Shown here one piece after another: positions 1-11,098 of a DNA stretch of 64,000 bases. Both the position numbers and the translations under genes were made by a program. The stretch lies in contig BTRK01000001.1 in assembly GCA_036245805.1 (NCBI GenBank), forward strand, positions 15,128,001 to 15,192,000, written 5' to 3'. The notes beneath the pieces were generated by a model. The model ran no database searches. It saw only the letters and a list, made by a program, of their open reading frames with translations, and had not been told where the DNA came from. Positions within the stretch are counted from its first letter, which is position 1. The number at the start of each line of letters is the position of its first letter. This DNA is from Pristionchus mayeri. Lineage: Eukaryota; Nematoda; Chromadorea; Rhabditida; Neodiplogasteridae.

Positions 1-54
1 TTTGGATTCAGAAGAATTGTCTACATTTTCCATCTCACTCTCTCCAGATTCCAT
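1..54 (-). CDS. Possible first coding exon of a gene leaving the left edge (partial)
   Basis: On the minus strand an ATG at 54 opens an 18-codon frame that is still open at base 1, with an in-frame TAA a few codons upstream. The peptide is acidic and rich in Ser, Glu and Asn (it begins MESGESEMENVDNSSESK). Nothing identifies a family. It may be an initial exon or chance. Confidence 0.2.
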   Translation of the reverse strand, partial: MESGESEMENVDNSSESK

Positions 55-214
55 ACTCTCTTATCGATGAAAAGTGGTGTGGATTTCCATGGAATTCCAG
101 GATGAACTATCCATTATGTTTGATCAGCTCGTTCCCGGGGTTTCCCACGCAATTCAACCTGAAAATGTGATTGAAAATGCAATCAATCGACTGTAATTTT
201 GATTACAATATAAA

Positions 215-295
215 TTAAACACCGACCACCGTGCAGTATTCCTTGCCCTCGAAAGATTCTTTCTGCACCCGAAGATTCCCGGAATCGTCTTCGTC
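215..295 (-). CDS. Possible terminal exon of an unrecognised gene
   Basis: A minus-strand stretch of 27 codons runs from a CTTAG acceptor (296-297 on the plus strand reads ct) to a TAA at 215-217. It reads DEDDSGNLRVQKESFEGKEY and ends CTVVGV. Upstream, an ATG near 368 opens a short frame, but the gap would make an intron of only about 33 bases, so I do not join them. Unrecognised. Confidence 0.25.
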   Translation of the reverse strand, partial: DEDDSGNLRVQKESFEGKEYCTVVGV

Positions 296-299
296 CTAA

Positions 300-1448
300 G
301 AAAACTCTCAATTTGAAGCCTCATTCACCGCACGTCGACCATTTCTGAGAGCGATTCTCAACATTTTAAGATCTAACACTTTTGTTCAGGTTCTTACACA
401 ATCCCAATCGTTCTGAATATGAACAATACAACTTGCTGGAAATCTAATCAATAGAAAAAAGTTGCCAAAATACAACTACACGTGTCTGAAGGAATCTATC
501 ATTGATGTTCTGAAGGAATATCGCAATATCTGAAGGAAGCAAGGAATACATGAAGGAATATGTGTTGTGTAATCTGTGAGCCAGTGCAAAAGGAATAATC
601 AATGCCTTTCAATAGTACAAATTGCTGTTTACCAATATTTCTTGCAGCAAGATCCCTCTCCGGGACACTCGACGAAACCATATGTGCTGACTCCACCTAA
701 ACTCTGTTATTTCATTTAGAAAATTTAATAAATGTAAGAAACGTTTTAACAATTATGATATATTTCTAGAGTCGGAGAGCCAATGACCCTATCTCTTCAT
801 GTTACACACTCATTCGTTTGGTTGAGTTGCTTGTCGAGAGGGTGCCATTTGTCGGAGTTACCGTGGAATCGTGTATCGAACAACAATACCTTCTCCCTCA
901 GCTTGGTGCACTCCTTTGTAGCAGTTGAGTGCGAGTGCGGAGCAGAGAAGGAGAACAAAGATAACTACTCTAAGCATCTAAAAATGACTATATTAGAAAT
1001 GGGAACGCGCACTCTTGTACATTCGAATCTATAAGAATTCTAATAGAGATATTACACATTTTCCCGTGTGATTCAATACAATGTAGCACTATAGTAAGCA
1101 AAGAAAAAAATACTATCATTCATTTTGCAAATAATTCTTCACATAATGTGACCATGATATAATATAAATTGTAATCAAAGAGGAGGTGATTGAGATGTTT
1201 ATGCTCGTACATGTGTTAACAACGAGTTTGTGAAAACTCGTAAGTAAATTAATGAATGGATTGATTAGGTTAACATACACGATGTATCATTCCAAATCCA
1301 ATGCGCTGAAAAATAATACTCGATATGTCGACTAAACATTCATTCCGATATTTCAGTGATTACTCGCCAAATGTTTTAATAATAGATAATCGATATAATT
1401 GTAAAGAGGGCATATCATTCCTTATTGATGCAACAATAATACGAAACA
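300..1448. other. No supported gene
   Basis: The open frames at 499-696, 783-1034 and 1325-1636 have no splice logic or recognisable motif. I see nothing I can name here. Confidence 0.4.
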
Positions 1449-1622
1449 CTAGGCATTTGGATCATCATCACTCTCATAATCACTGTCCACGTCTCTCTCA
1501 ACCACAATTGCGACCGGATTTGCTGCCTGTGCTGCAGCTGCAGGTAAAGGAATCGGTGCAGCCATTTGCATCTGTTGTTGCTGTTGAGCCTGCGTGTTTG
1601 CCGAGTCGTTTGCGCACGAAAT
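1449..1622 (-). CDS. Terminal exon with Gln/Ala-rich, acidic tail; possible alternative last exon of the membrane-protein gene
   Basis: Read on the minus strand, an acceptor ending TTTGTCAG is followed by 57 codons and a TAG. The peptide has a Gln/Met/Ala/Pro-rich stretch and then an acidic end (motif DYESDDDPNA). The exon begins in phase 0. The only upstream exon of matching phase nearby is the 2145-2210 exon of the polytopic membrane-protein gene, whose usual last exon (1822-1914) also begins in phase 0. The simplest reading is that the two are alternative last exons, one giving an extra transmembrane segment and the other a soluble acidic tail. It could instead belong to an unseen separate gene. 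Confidence 0.45.
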   Translation of the reverse strand: MSCANDSANTQAQQQQQMQMAAPIPLPAAAAQAANPVAIVVERDVDSDYESDDDPNA

Positions 1623-1821
1623 CTGACAAATTTTGACATTACTTTTTGCAAAATAAGCAATAAATAGCTCTCGACATTGTTTTTTAGGCGACTATTCGGG
1701 TATGTTTCATGTGATATTGGTTAAAAACAATTCTAATTTTTAATCTAACCGATAAGGATACTAGAAGAAGATGGAAAGCTGATGCAGCAGCGATACATAT
1801 CGCAGGGAGAGTTCTCTTCCA

Positions 1822-4800
1822 TTAAGGGTTTTGCGATTTGTATGAGTCAATCATGGCGAAGAACAGATATACGGAAAGTCCGGCAAGAATTAATCCCATT
1901 CGACCGTGATATTTCTGAAATCAATTTTTTAAACGACCACATGTGGTATACATTTTAAAAAAATGACAACAAACTAACGAAAGTCTTCCGATTAGCGAAT
2001 AAAATAAAGACTCGGAGAAGGTATAGTGCTGTATCACTCAAATATAGCAACGTGATGAGGTAATTGGGAAGAAGATGGTACACACTTAGTAACGCGACCT
2101 GTGATGCAATCTTAATTAAGGACAGAAATACGGTATGAACTTACTAGACCAATTACAATAGGAACGAGTGTGGACATAGGAAGACGGCGGGTCAGTGCGG
2201 CAGCAGTTTCCTAAAAAAATAATGACACGAATATCTAGCTTTGAAATCCCTAAGACAGGAACTTTAAAACGTTAACGTACCTGAAACCTATAATTTCTCA
2301 AAATTTCATAAAATTAGATCTAATACTTTTTTTTAGATCTATTTAGATCTAATACTCATATAGATTATTCAAATTTTAAAATCGTGCTCACTTCATGTAG
2401 GAGTATGCCTATGGTTACAGTCAAGATCGCCGATGAGACAGGCCACACGGCAGCGCATGCAATGAGCCATTCCTGGGGCATTTCTGCAACCTGGGCCATT
2501 CCTGCAGAAGCTGCAGCAGCCAGAAGAAACACGCAACTGGCGCGTACACATCCCCAAAACCGATAGCTGTATCCTTCCAAGAACAGCAAAATGATGGAGC
2601 AAACAGCGGTCGAGATAACGGATAGCTGGAATAATTTGACTTTCTGCTATGTGTTTTTTTTAAAGGATGGCTTTGCATGATCTTTTTCCTTTTCACTCTT
2701 AGTGCTGCATAAAACGTAGGACTATTCATTGATTCTAAGGAAAAGTTACCGGAATAAAGAATGGTGCATAGAAGAAAGCAACAAATGCAGAAGTACCGCT
2801 TGTGGCAAGTAGTACATAACACACAATGGATATTATGCGATTGAATTCCTGAAATGGAATTAGATAGACTGAAATACTGTTCATGGCTTGATGGTTCACT
2901 CACTTTTAGTATGGGGCCACTCAATGTCCAAAGAAGCGGCATAATCGAGCAAGCGAAGATATACGCCCATGGAAAGATGTATCCTGGCCCCATGAATGCT
3001 AGCCCGCTGCATACAACGCCGATCATGGTTAGTGCAGCGGTTGCATAAACAGTCTCGCGACATACCGTGTCATCGAGCTAAATGACAATTTGGTAGTACT
3101 GTGAGAACAGAATGCGTAGTCCGTGGTGTGGTGTGCGAGAGTTATCACATTTTGTTGTATTACTCGCGGAACGCGGGAGAAAAAAAGTTCCGCGAGTAAT
3201 ACAACAAAATATGATAGATCTCGCCCACCCCACAACGGACTACGCATTCTGTTCTCACAGTGTGCACATTTGGATTGTGCAACGATAATGTCACAAACCT
3301 TTTTATTTTTCATGTTGCATATCAGCGTTCTTCTAGCCCACATTGTGGCCGTGAAAAGCAGAAACATGGCGGGCAATGCGGCCAGGAGGGATACATGGAT
3401 AGCAACCGCAGTTAGTGCACAGCAACAGAAGAATATGGTGGAACTAGCAGTGACGCTGGTGGTAGCTTTCCGGAGAACATCCGCTTGTCGTTGTTGACCC
3501 AACTGCATCATTCTCTTTTTATCCTCGCGGTAGATGTAGCTGCCAATGCTAGCTGATGTGGAACATTGCGCGCACATTACGAGTGTGAGCAGTCCAGAAA
3601 GGAGGTAGACCTGTATTCATTTGGTTAAGCCAAATTCACATGTTCATAAGAAATACGAGTAAATACTAATAATAATTGGTAAACGTACCCGCCAATAGTC
3701 CCGAAATTGCTTATTGTTCGGATCGTTTGGGTCACCCATAACAGGGGTAAATAGTAGCAGGCATTCTGAGAGACCAGCCAACATAGCAGATGTGAATACA
3801 AGAAACTTCTGAAAAAAGACACAAAAACATAAAAATAATAGTAACTCAGACTTACGAAATGAATATAGATCCGAAACGTGATCTGTATCAATATTATACA
3901 TAGTGATATAATTCCGGGAATAACCAAGGGTATGAATTCGCGTGTATTTTTTTTCTTGTATTCCTGATATAGTCATTAACATTAAAATGGGATATTTCGA
4001 CGGTGCACTGTGGTTGCCTTCGCAATGATTGACTGGCGTGCTCTCTCACTCATCAAGTTGAGAGAGAGACAGAATTAAAGGAGGAGCTCAGCAACCGTGC
4101 GCGGCCAAAGAAAGGAGAGGGCGAGTACTCCCAGAATGCACAACAGAGAAACTCTCTCACCTCGCGCGCTCTCTTGCTCGTTCCCTGAGCAATCTCCCCT
4201 AATGCAAATGGCGTACAATCGGCCAATTTGCGACAACTCAGTTCAGATCGGATATAAAAGTGTGAAATCACATCCATACAATGGACTTGCCTCAAGGTGG
4301 TAGATGCACAATCGGATTGTCATGGTCACTGCACAAAGGAGAACTCCGAGAATGCACAGCAGTGAAAAACAACGAGTATTTTCGTATGCACCATCAACCG
4401 CATATATTTTTGCTGCAGGAGCTGACAAAACAACCTGGAGCAATGCACTGATGCTACCGTGCTGCGCATAAACCTAAACATTGTATATTCTGAGCACGCT
4501 TATAATTATCTTGCTTACCACACTCGTGTTGCATTAAAGAAACAGCAGGAAAGGCACCAGGCAAAGCAGTGCTACATTGGCTACGAGATACCAAATCGTT
4601 GATCCAAAGTTGTCGATAAAGGGCGAACACGTGACAAGTACAGTTATAACGAGACTCGTGAGCACGACTAGTTTACTGTTCTGAAAATTTGATATTTACA
4701 ATCATGTTCCTTCACGTTTATTTACCAGAATTTTACAATAGGTTCCTATTTTACTTTGTGTTGAATACAACACAAATATCACTCCCGAAAAACAATACAA

Positions 4801-5790
4801 TGCCAACTCACAATCATCTTCGAGTCATGCAGCCCTTCGCTCAGCAGAATCATCGAATACATAAGCAAAACTCCAGTCGGAATCATCGATTGCCATCCGA
4901 TGCTAGAGAGGAGACCGGTGGAGACGATGCCAATGACGGCGAGAGGAACAGACAGAGCCACGACCACTCCCATGTACTGGCTTATCTGAATTATTTGCGT
5001 CAGAGAGATGAGAACAATGCAATTGCTAAACATATTTATATCAGGAGGAAATATTAATGGCTTTGTGGGAAACGAGATAAAAAAGATTCGAAACGAAATG
5101 GTGGCCCTAATTGGCTCGAATGAACGTGACTTGACGGCAATTGCAAAATATACCTTCGTCCCTTGATTGTCGAGAGTGACACAGTGTCCTGGGATAGCCG
5201 CGACTACGAGCACGTTGAGAGTCGTAGCGGGGAGAGGAATGGATAGAGACGATAGCACACTTCCAACGATGCACAGAATCATGATTACCGAGAGTTCGAT
5301 GAGCATCTGAGATATGTTTTATCATGCGCATGACAGTCAACTAGGGTTTCCTATTTTACCACCAAGGGGAAATCCCTAAACATAGTATAGCAAAGATCTT
5401 ACCGTAGCTGGAACATGTCGTTGGTTTGCTGCCTCTTTCTTGTTAAAATCAGCAACACAGCAAGCGAACCACACGCTGACTCCGGTCATTGCTGCCAGAG
5501 TTAGCCAGACGGGACACCAACTCCTTTCTATCGCTACTCCACCCAAGATGGCAGAGCCGACAAGCGAGGCCAGACTGGCCTGAGGGCCCGTCATTGGGTC
5601 TGGGAAATAAGGTTAAAATGATCGCAGGAACAAATGAAAGGTGAATGCACGCATCGAAATAATGCACAACAACAACGTCAATAATAAATAACAATTAAAA
5701 TTATTATGTGTCATTAAGGACGCCAAGCATAGAGCACTTACGTTTTCGCGCCAATATGAAGTTAATAAAGAAAGTGGTTGCGTTTTCGCG
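1822..5790 (-). CDS. Unrecognised polytopic membrane protein (about 13 exons)
   Basis: Exons read on the minus strand, 5' to 3': about 5742-5785, 5403-5599, 5154-5306, 4812-4985, 4519-4680, 4291-4473, 3690-3808, 3299-3610, 2904-3077, 2750-2848, 2392-2625, 2145-2210, 1822-1914. Nearly every junction is phase 0 with good GTAAG/GTGAG donors and TTTCAG acceptors. The product is more than 600 residues, mostly hydrophobic, with perhaps 16-18 membrane segments separated by short loops and one longer charged loop near 3480-3560 (motif YREDKKRMMQLGQQRQ). I do not recognise the family. No signal peptide or certain start was found: the first exon ends beside an inverted-repeat element at 5799. Oddities: the 4291-4473 exon ends at a GC donor (GAG|GCAAGT), and the 4519-4680 exon holds an in-frame TAA at 4534-4536 unless a weaker GT 24 bases upstream of it is used. 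Confidence 0.7.
3099..3260. repeat. 162-bp foldback (MITE-like) element in an intron
   Basis: The two halves are near-perfect inverted copies. The outer ends read CTGTGAGAACAGAATGCGTA and its complement, and the inner arms around TTGTTGTATTACTCGCGG meet at a short purine-rich loop near 3172-3190. It lies inside an intron of the membrane-protein gene. No coding capacity. Confidence 0.85.
4075..4262. repeat. Fragment of a TTAAAGGAGGAG-type repeat
   Basis: A TTAAAGGAGGAG end near 4075 and, in reverse orientation, a core resembling TGAACTGAGTTGTCGCAAATTGG (4225-4262, seen in reverse) match the repeat copies near 5800 and 13953. The other end is missing, so it is a decayed or rearranged copy in an intron. 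Confidence 0.45.
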
Positions 5791-5798
5791 CCAGTGAA

Positions 5799-6051
5799 TT
5801 AAAGGAGGAGTAAAGGCAAAATCCAATGTTTGAAGCTTTCACATGCACGGCCTAGATCTCCCCAACGATAAGAAGTTCCGAAATTTTCACATTGATAGCT
5901 CCATTCCGAACAGAGATATCAGTAGTTGGCCGGGAGCCAAACCAGGGAAAGCTCAGGCAACGAGCGAGAGAACACGCTCCTTGAAGAGCGTTCCGTCGTT
6001 AATTGAAACATATTTCAACCGGGCGCCCGTTTGCCTTTACTCCTCCTTTAA
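5799..6051. repeat. TTAAAGGAGGAG-TIR element, 253 bp
   Basis: Terminal inverted repeats TTAAAGGAGGAGTAAAGGCA (left) and its complement (right) bound a non-coding core. The core contains a stretch (about 5870-5935, around GAAATTTTCACATTGATAGC) shared with the cores near 14040, 54610 and 56440. It lies directly upstream of the earliest exon I can place for the membrane-protein gene and may have displaced or supplied 5' sequence. Confidence 0.8.
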
Positions 6052-6379
6052 TCGAGATTGCGTCGAGCGGGAAATTTATAATCTGGAGTGTTTCCGGATA
6101 CTTCTGTTCGTTCCTAGTATCAGTGATTTCAATAAATGTTAACAGTATTTATCGATTCGAATGCATGTTCTGGATACTGTTGCAAAAAAGTTACAAGCAA
6201 TGGGAGTACAACTAGTACGTCTTCATGATCATAATGCTCGCATCGTCAACTTCATGATTGATGAGTGCTTTATCACGCTTTGCATAGACCACAATAGTTA
6301 CTTATTTGCGCGTGTACGGTTAGCATTTTTCAATGATATGACGTTGCTGCAAATTATACTTTCACGGTGCATGATTGTA

Positions 6380-9300
6380 TCAGTTCCTCTTCTCAAGGAC
6401 AACATCTACTCTCTCCGGAGCCACCGTCATACTGCCCACGAGCTTGATTGGATTCTGAAAAAATATTAAGCGATTGATATTTGTTTTTTGACCTACCTTA
6501 TTCCCCGATTTCTTGATTCGAAAAAGCTTGAGCATGTGGGCAATCGCTGTCTTCTCCTCCATGTAGGCTAGTCTCATTCCGATGCACATTCGAGGACCTT
6601 CACCGAATGATTGGAAAGCCACTCGGGGACGGGATGATTCCTCTAGCCATCTATAACGTTTAACGATTGACATTGTTGTATCACAAAAACGTTGATATCT
6701 TGTCCTATTATACATGGCCTAGAACAAAACAACAGACGCTACATTACTAGTGTGTTTTCTCATTCTGGTTTGGGTTTGCCGCGTATTTCACTCATAGTTC
6801 TCATTCGACTTCACTCAAGTCACATTCCCCCGATTCCCACATGTCCTACCTTTCCGGTCTAAACTCCTCCGCATCCTCTCCCCAAATATCCTTGTCCATG
6901 TGCATGCTCCAGGTATCAGTCAGCACGTTATCGCCCTTCTTCAATTGCAACGACCCGATGGTTGTGTCTTGCTGACACTCACGCGAGACGACACTAAATG
7001 AGTTATTATGGAGGGAAATACAATACAAAATACCCTCATGTTGCATGACTGAAATTCTTGTGGAAAGCATTTCAAAGGTTTCTAATAAAAGAGAACTGTA
7101 GTACAAGTACCTTCACGTGAGCACTCCGTGTTTAATATTTGGCTGCGTATAATATAATATATTACCACATGCAATTTTCAGCTAATTGTAACGAAAAACT
7201 TACAAACTGGCGAGTGGGTAGTGTCTGAGCGACTCTCTGATGGCTTCCTCTGTGTATTTCAGCTCAGCAAGCTGTTCGTATTCGATTGACTGAAAGTACC
7301 ACTTTAGCTTAGGAGAGACGCATATTGAATGGAAAGAACAAGGGATGGTTTCACAAGAAAATAATTTTTTTTATTATTACTTGTGACCTCTCAGTGGTTT
7401 GATCGACTGCAATTACCCAATCAGCCTTGGAAGGAAATATCGTGACTGAACCGAACTGTGACTAGGGATTGCTTGAATCATTTAAGTCAAACTTATCATT
7501 CAGAGGAATGATCGGCGAACTAACACACGAAATGAAGAACATTATTCATTATGACGTCATTTTAACTACGGTAAATTCAATCACTCACATCACCGCTACA
7601 CACTGCCTCGATCTCATCTCGCATTCTCTCCTGCACCTCGGGATGATTCGCAAGGAAGTGGGTCAAGTAGGAGAGAGAGTTCGCAGTTGTCTGTCAATAA
7701 TAATAACCATTTTGTATCTACCCTCAAAAGACGAAGGGATGATAAACATAACGTTGCAGAATTGAGAGTATTCATTATCGTCCATCAACCCAATTGAATG
7801 TTACCCGTATTTTTAATAAAATATAAAATTCTAAGAACACTTGAAATAAGTGTTCACCTCGAACCCAGCAAGCAACATGACAATGCACTGAGATACGATT
7901 TCGTCGAAAACGAGCTTGCGCGATACCTTCAATTATACTTGATGAGAATCCACGTGAATTTGTCGAACCTTTGATTCTCCAGCAGCTTGGATCTCAGTAT
8001 ATTCGACCTCAGCGTCGAGAAAAATGTCGATAAAGTCGCCAGAAGAGGGCGATCCCTCCTCCTTCAAGGTGTTATGATCTCTGATCTTTAGCATTCACTC
8101 ACTCTAGCCCTCTTTTTCTCCTCGACTGCTCTCTCCACATCTCTCATCAGCTTTAGATATGGATGCTGGCGATATCGAGCTGAAATCAACAATAATCACT
8201 GGATGTTGTCTAGATTGCATTGATCTAACATACCACGATCAATGGAAACAAAAACTTCTTTACAACATACAACCGATCGAAGGCTCTCATAAATATTGAA
8301 TATTAAAACGAATTTACCAAGTTTTCCGAGGGAGAATACTAGAGGTTTCTTGAGTACTGGCATTGTGAGTAGAATAGTTCCGATAATCGTTGTTTGGGAG
8401 CTAGACAAAATATGTTTATAAAAAATATACTGAACACAAACCCTGAGAATATCTGCCGGCATAAATTCATGAGTAGGTTCTCAAACATCTTCACTTCTTT
8501 CTGCCCCAAGGCTATTTTGCTGATTACATCCAGGGTGAATTCCTGGTAGAACCTGAAAAAATCAGAGAGTGTTCGAGTGTTAGATTATAAAGTGTGATCA
8601 CTCACTCCAGCATATTGACTCCAGCCCTCCCTTTTCTTTAGTTCGTCAACCATTTGCAAACTCGAAGATTCAACGGTTTCCAAGATCTGAATAAAATCAT
8701 GTCAACGTAAACTATTCAATGAGTGATTAAAAACAACATAGCAGTAGATGATTCTAACTTGTTTAAGCGCCTTATTCGTAAATGCATAGCTTGCTAGTGC
8801 TCTCAATCTCTTCCAATGCAAACCACGGGATTCGACCAAGTTAGTCTTTGGAGTATCATGCTCTCCTTGCATGGGAAATCTCTGAATTTGAAAACATTAT
8901 CAAATTATAAAGTAAAATTACTCACAATTCGTGATGTGAACAGGTCAAACTTCTTCACCAGCATTTCATTCATCATTTCGATGTCCGAAATAACGAGAAT
9001 CTTCCGGTATCCCTCGTGAAATCCGTCAACCTGTTAATCGATAATTTAATGGAATCAACTTGTTTGCACACCTTTCCGTACTGCCTTGTCCATTCTTTGA
9101 TAACAAGAGATCGCGGTCTGCTGTTGTCTCTCAGGCTATTCAAATTGCCTAGCGCGATCGAAGCCTCAGGTCCAGCGATGCCCCGTCGACGCCAATAGTT
9201 CTTCTTGTCGTCCCAATGTCTAAAAAGTTCAGTTTCGAAAACCTGTAAGGATAGTCTTATAAATGAAACCACAGTCTTCTAATTATGCACACTTCTTCGG

Positions 9301-9429
9301 TCGAGGGAGATGGTGAGATGAAGTGATGGTGGTTCGATTTTAGTTCTCTAGTTCACGTATGGCCGATAAGTAAAGAGCACACCGATAAATGAAGAATAAT
9401 ATGAAAACGAAGAGCAGAAGGGAAATCAT
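6380..9429 (-). CDS. Cytochrome P450, CYP3-clan (CYP13/CYP25-like)
   Basis: Haem-thiolate monooxygenase of the endoplasmic reticulum membrane. Start chosen at 9429: an N-terminal hydrophobic anchor MISLLLFVFILFFIYRC. Later exons give a YWRRRGIAGP hinge, C-helix HWKRLR, I-helix AGFETT (last exons near 7560-7930), K-helix ESLR (7204-7289), the PERW motif (FRPERW) and the haem loop FGEGPRMCIG in the 6497-6650 exon; the last exon is 6380-6454. Exons 6850-6993, 7204-7289 and the block around 7560-7700 join in clean phase. Two junctions do not: after the anchor exon, and between the exon ending REGWSQYAG (near 8610) and FYQEFTLDV (near 8550). These could mark indels in the assembly, missed micro-exons, or early decay; the catalytic motifs are intact. 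Confidence 0.85.
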
Positions 9430-10536
9430 TCGAGAAAAGACGTCAACCTAACTTTTCCTGTTTTAAGAGCGCAGAGCGCACGATAAGAGTGACTACACAA
9501 TCTGACAATCCGCCCTGGAACAAAGAGCGTTGTGATATTACGTAGTCTATCCATCGTGTATTTATCTGTAGTATGTGTGGGGGGGATGTTTGTGATTTTC
9601 TGCAGTTTGCCCTCTCTTAAATCGCGAGTTTGATTATCTATTGGCTAACTGATTGCACGAAACTAATCTCTTTCAACAATGAACAGCTCCTTAGCGCGCG
9701 ACGCCTCTTTCCGCGTCGCCTCACTAAATGGTGCAAACTCTAATTCCTTGCCCCCGCGTCCTTTACCAAACATGCATGTGACTTTGTTTACCGCGCGGCC
9801 ATCCAGTAGAACACACATGGTTTTGTTTATTTTGCGATAGGAAACTTTTTGAAACATAATATTTTCAGTGCCTAGGTATTCAAAGTGTACTGATAAGAGC
9901 CAGTGCGCTTGCCTGGAAAGATTTCGTCTCAATCAATATCATTTGCGCGCCAGAGAGCCTTTGCAATCATCATTGTATTTTCACCGCCCCCCCCCCCCCA
10001 AAAAAAAGTTGAGCAATGTTGAGCTTCCCTTGTCATTTACGTTGTGATTACTGTGCAAACTTCAGCGACTACATTTCAAAATGATGATTCATTGTAATTT
10101 TGAACAAACGCTTTTTTGTGGTAATTTTTGTGTTGGAAAAACTATTTGTACAAGCAACAATTCATTTACATCTTCCATAACTGAATGATCATTAAGTGTG
10201 TCTCGTTGTCCATTACGACTATTGCAAACTTATGCGACAATATTTCAAAATCGTGATTCACCTCTTATTTGGCCATACGTTCCATTTCAGTTTTCAGCTA
10301 TACATAACTGTACTACACAATGATTTATCTATGCCGGATCGCTTCATTTCTATCGTTAATCCTCATGATAACACGGTACAAATTTTCATTTTTGGCTTTA
10401 TCTGTGTTTTTTTGTTGGTAATGTCGGTCCACATTTGTTTGCAAAAGTCAACAACGAAAAGTAAATGAAAATACATCCCATATTGAGTTTTTACGTACGT
10501 CAATAACATTATATGATATTATATTTCAAATTTCAG
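9430..10536. other. Intergenic, with a poly-C run
   Basis: No exon set I can support. A run of 13 C followed by 8 A sits at about 9987-10007. The frames at 9663-9932 and 10196-10468 look like chance. Confidence 0.4.
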
Positions 10537-10973
10537 AGATGGTATAATTCCCTGTCCTGAAGACATCAGCTCGTCCAATTCATCTGGTATATTAATAAAC
10601 ATATTCAATCTCAGAATACGCCAGCGATTTTATATTTCCTTCAGAATGTGTGTCTTGCCCCCAAACGCTGGCGAACACAAACCTTCAAGAGGCGCAATGT
10701 GCCGTCCATCGGACATGCGTTTCCTGTTCTCAGACCCAGGTTTGTAATAAAATAAATGCAATATCTTTACCTATTCGCTTCAATTATTCGGTAGTGAGAA
10801 AAATAATTTGGAGTAAAATACTGTACACGCAAATGTCTCCAGGTGTCTTACTCTAGAGTGGGAGACTGTCTCACTGCTTCCATCTCATGTCCCTCTCCAC
10901 CCTCCTCTCCTAGACTGAGATTGCTCAGGGTCGACAATACATACCAGGACATCCCGTACTCTGGAACTGTCAA
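10537..10973 (+). CDS. Cys-rich exons just upstream of the carbonic anhydrase
   Basis: Three candidate exons, 10537-10586, 10645-10739 and 10914-10973, have proper acceptors and donors. The middle one, read in the frame that joins the first, has a regular cysteine pattern (ECVSCPQT ... RTCVSC). The third can be read as LRLLRVDNTYQDIPYSGTV, which then joins in phase to the first carbonic anhydrase exon (NFSCINGSWSYN), but that frame does not agree with the second exon. They may be a secreted Cys-rich module fused to the enzyme, or a separate small gene ending at the TAA near 11205. No start codon was placed. Confidence 0.35.
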
Positions 10974-11098
10974 GTGAGATGATTAAATTTAGTAATTATT
11001 CACCCTACACATGCTTTTCTGTGAACACTCGAAATATCTATGGTATAGTTCAATTGTGTTTCTTATTTTCATTGGTGATGTGTAAATTACAATTCCAG

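Noticed and set aside
1415..1660. Gln/Arg-rich minus-strand frame starting MLILQKVMSKF
   Set aside because: It is out of frame with the better-supported exon at 1449-1622, which has an acceptor and an acidic end.
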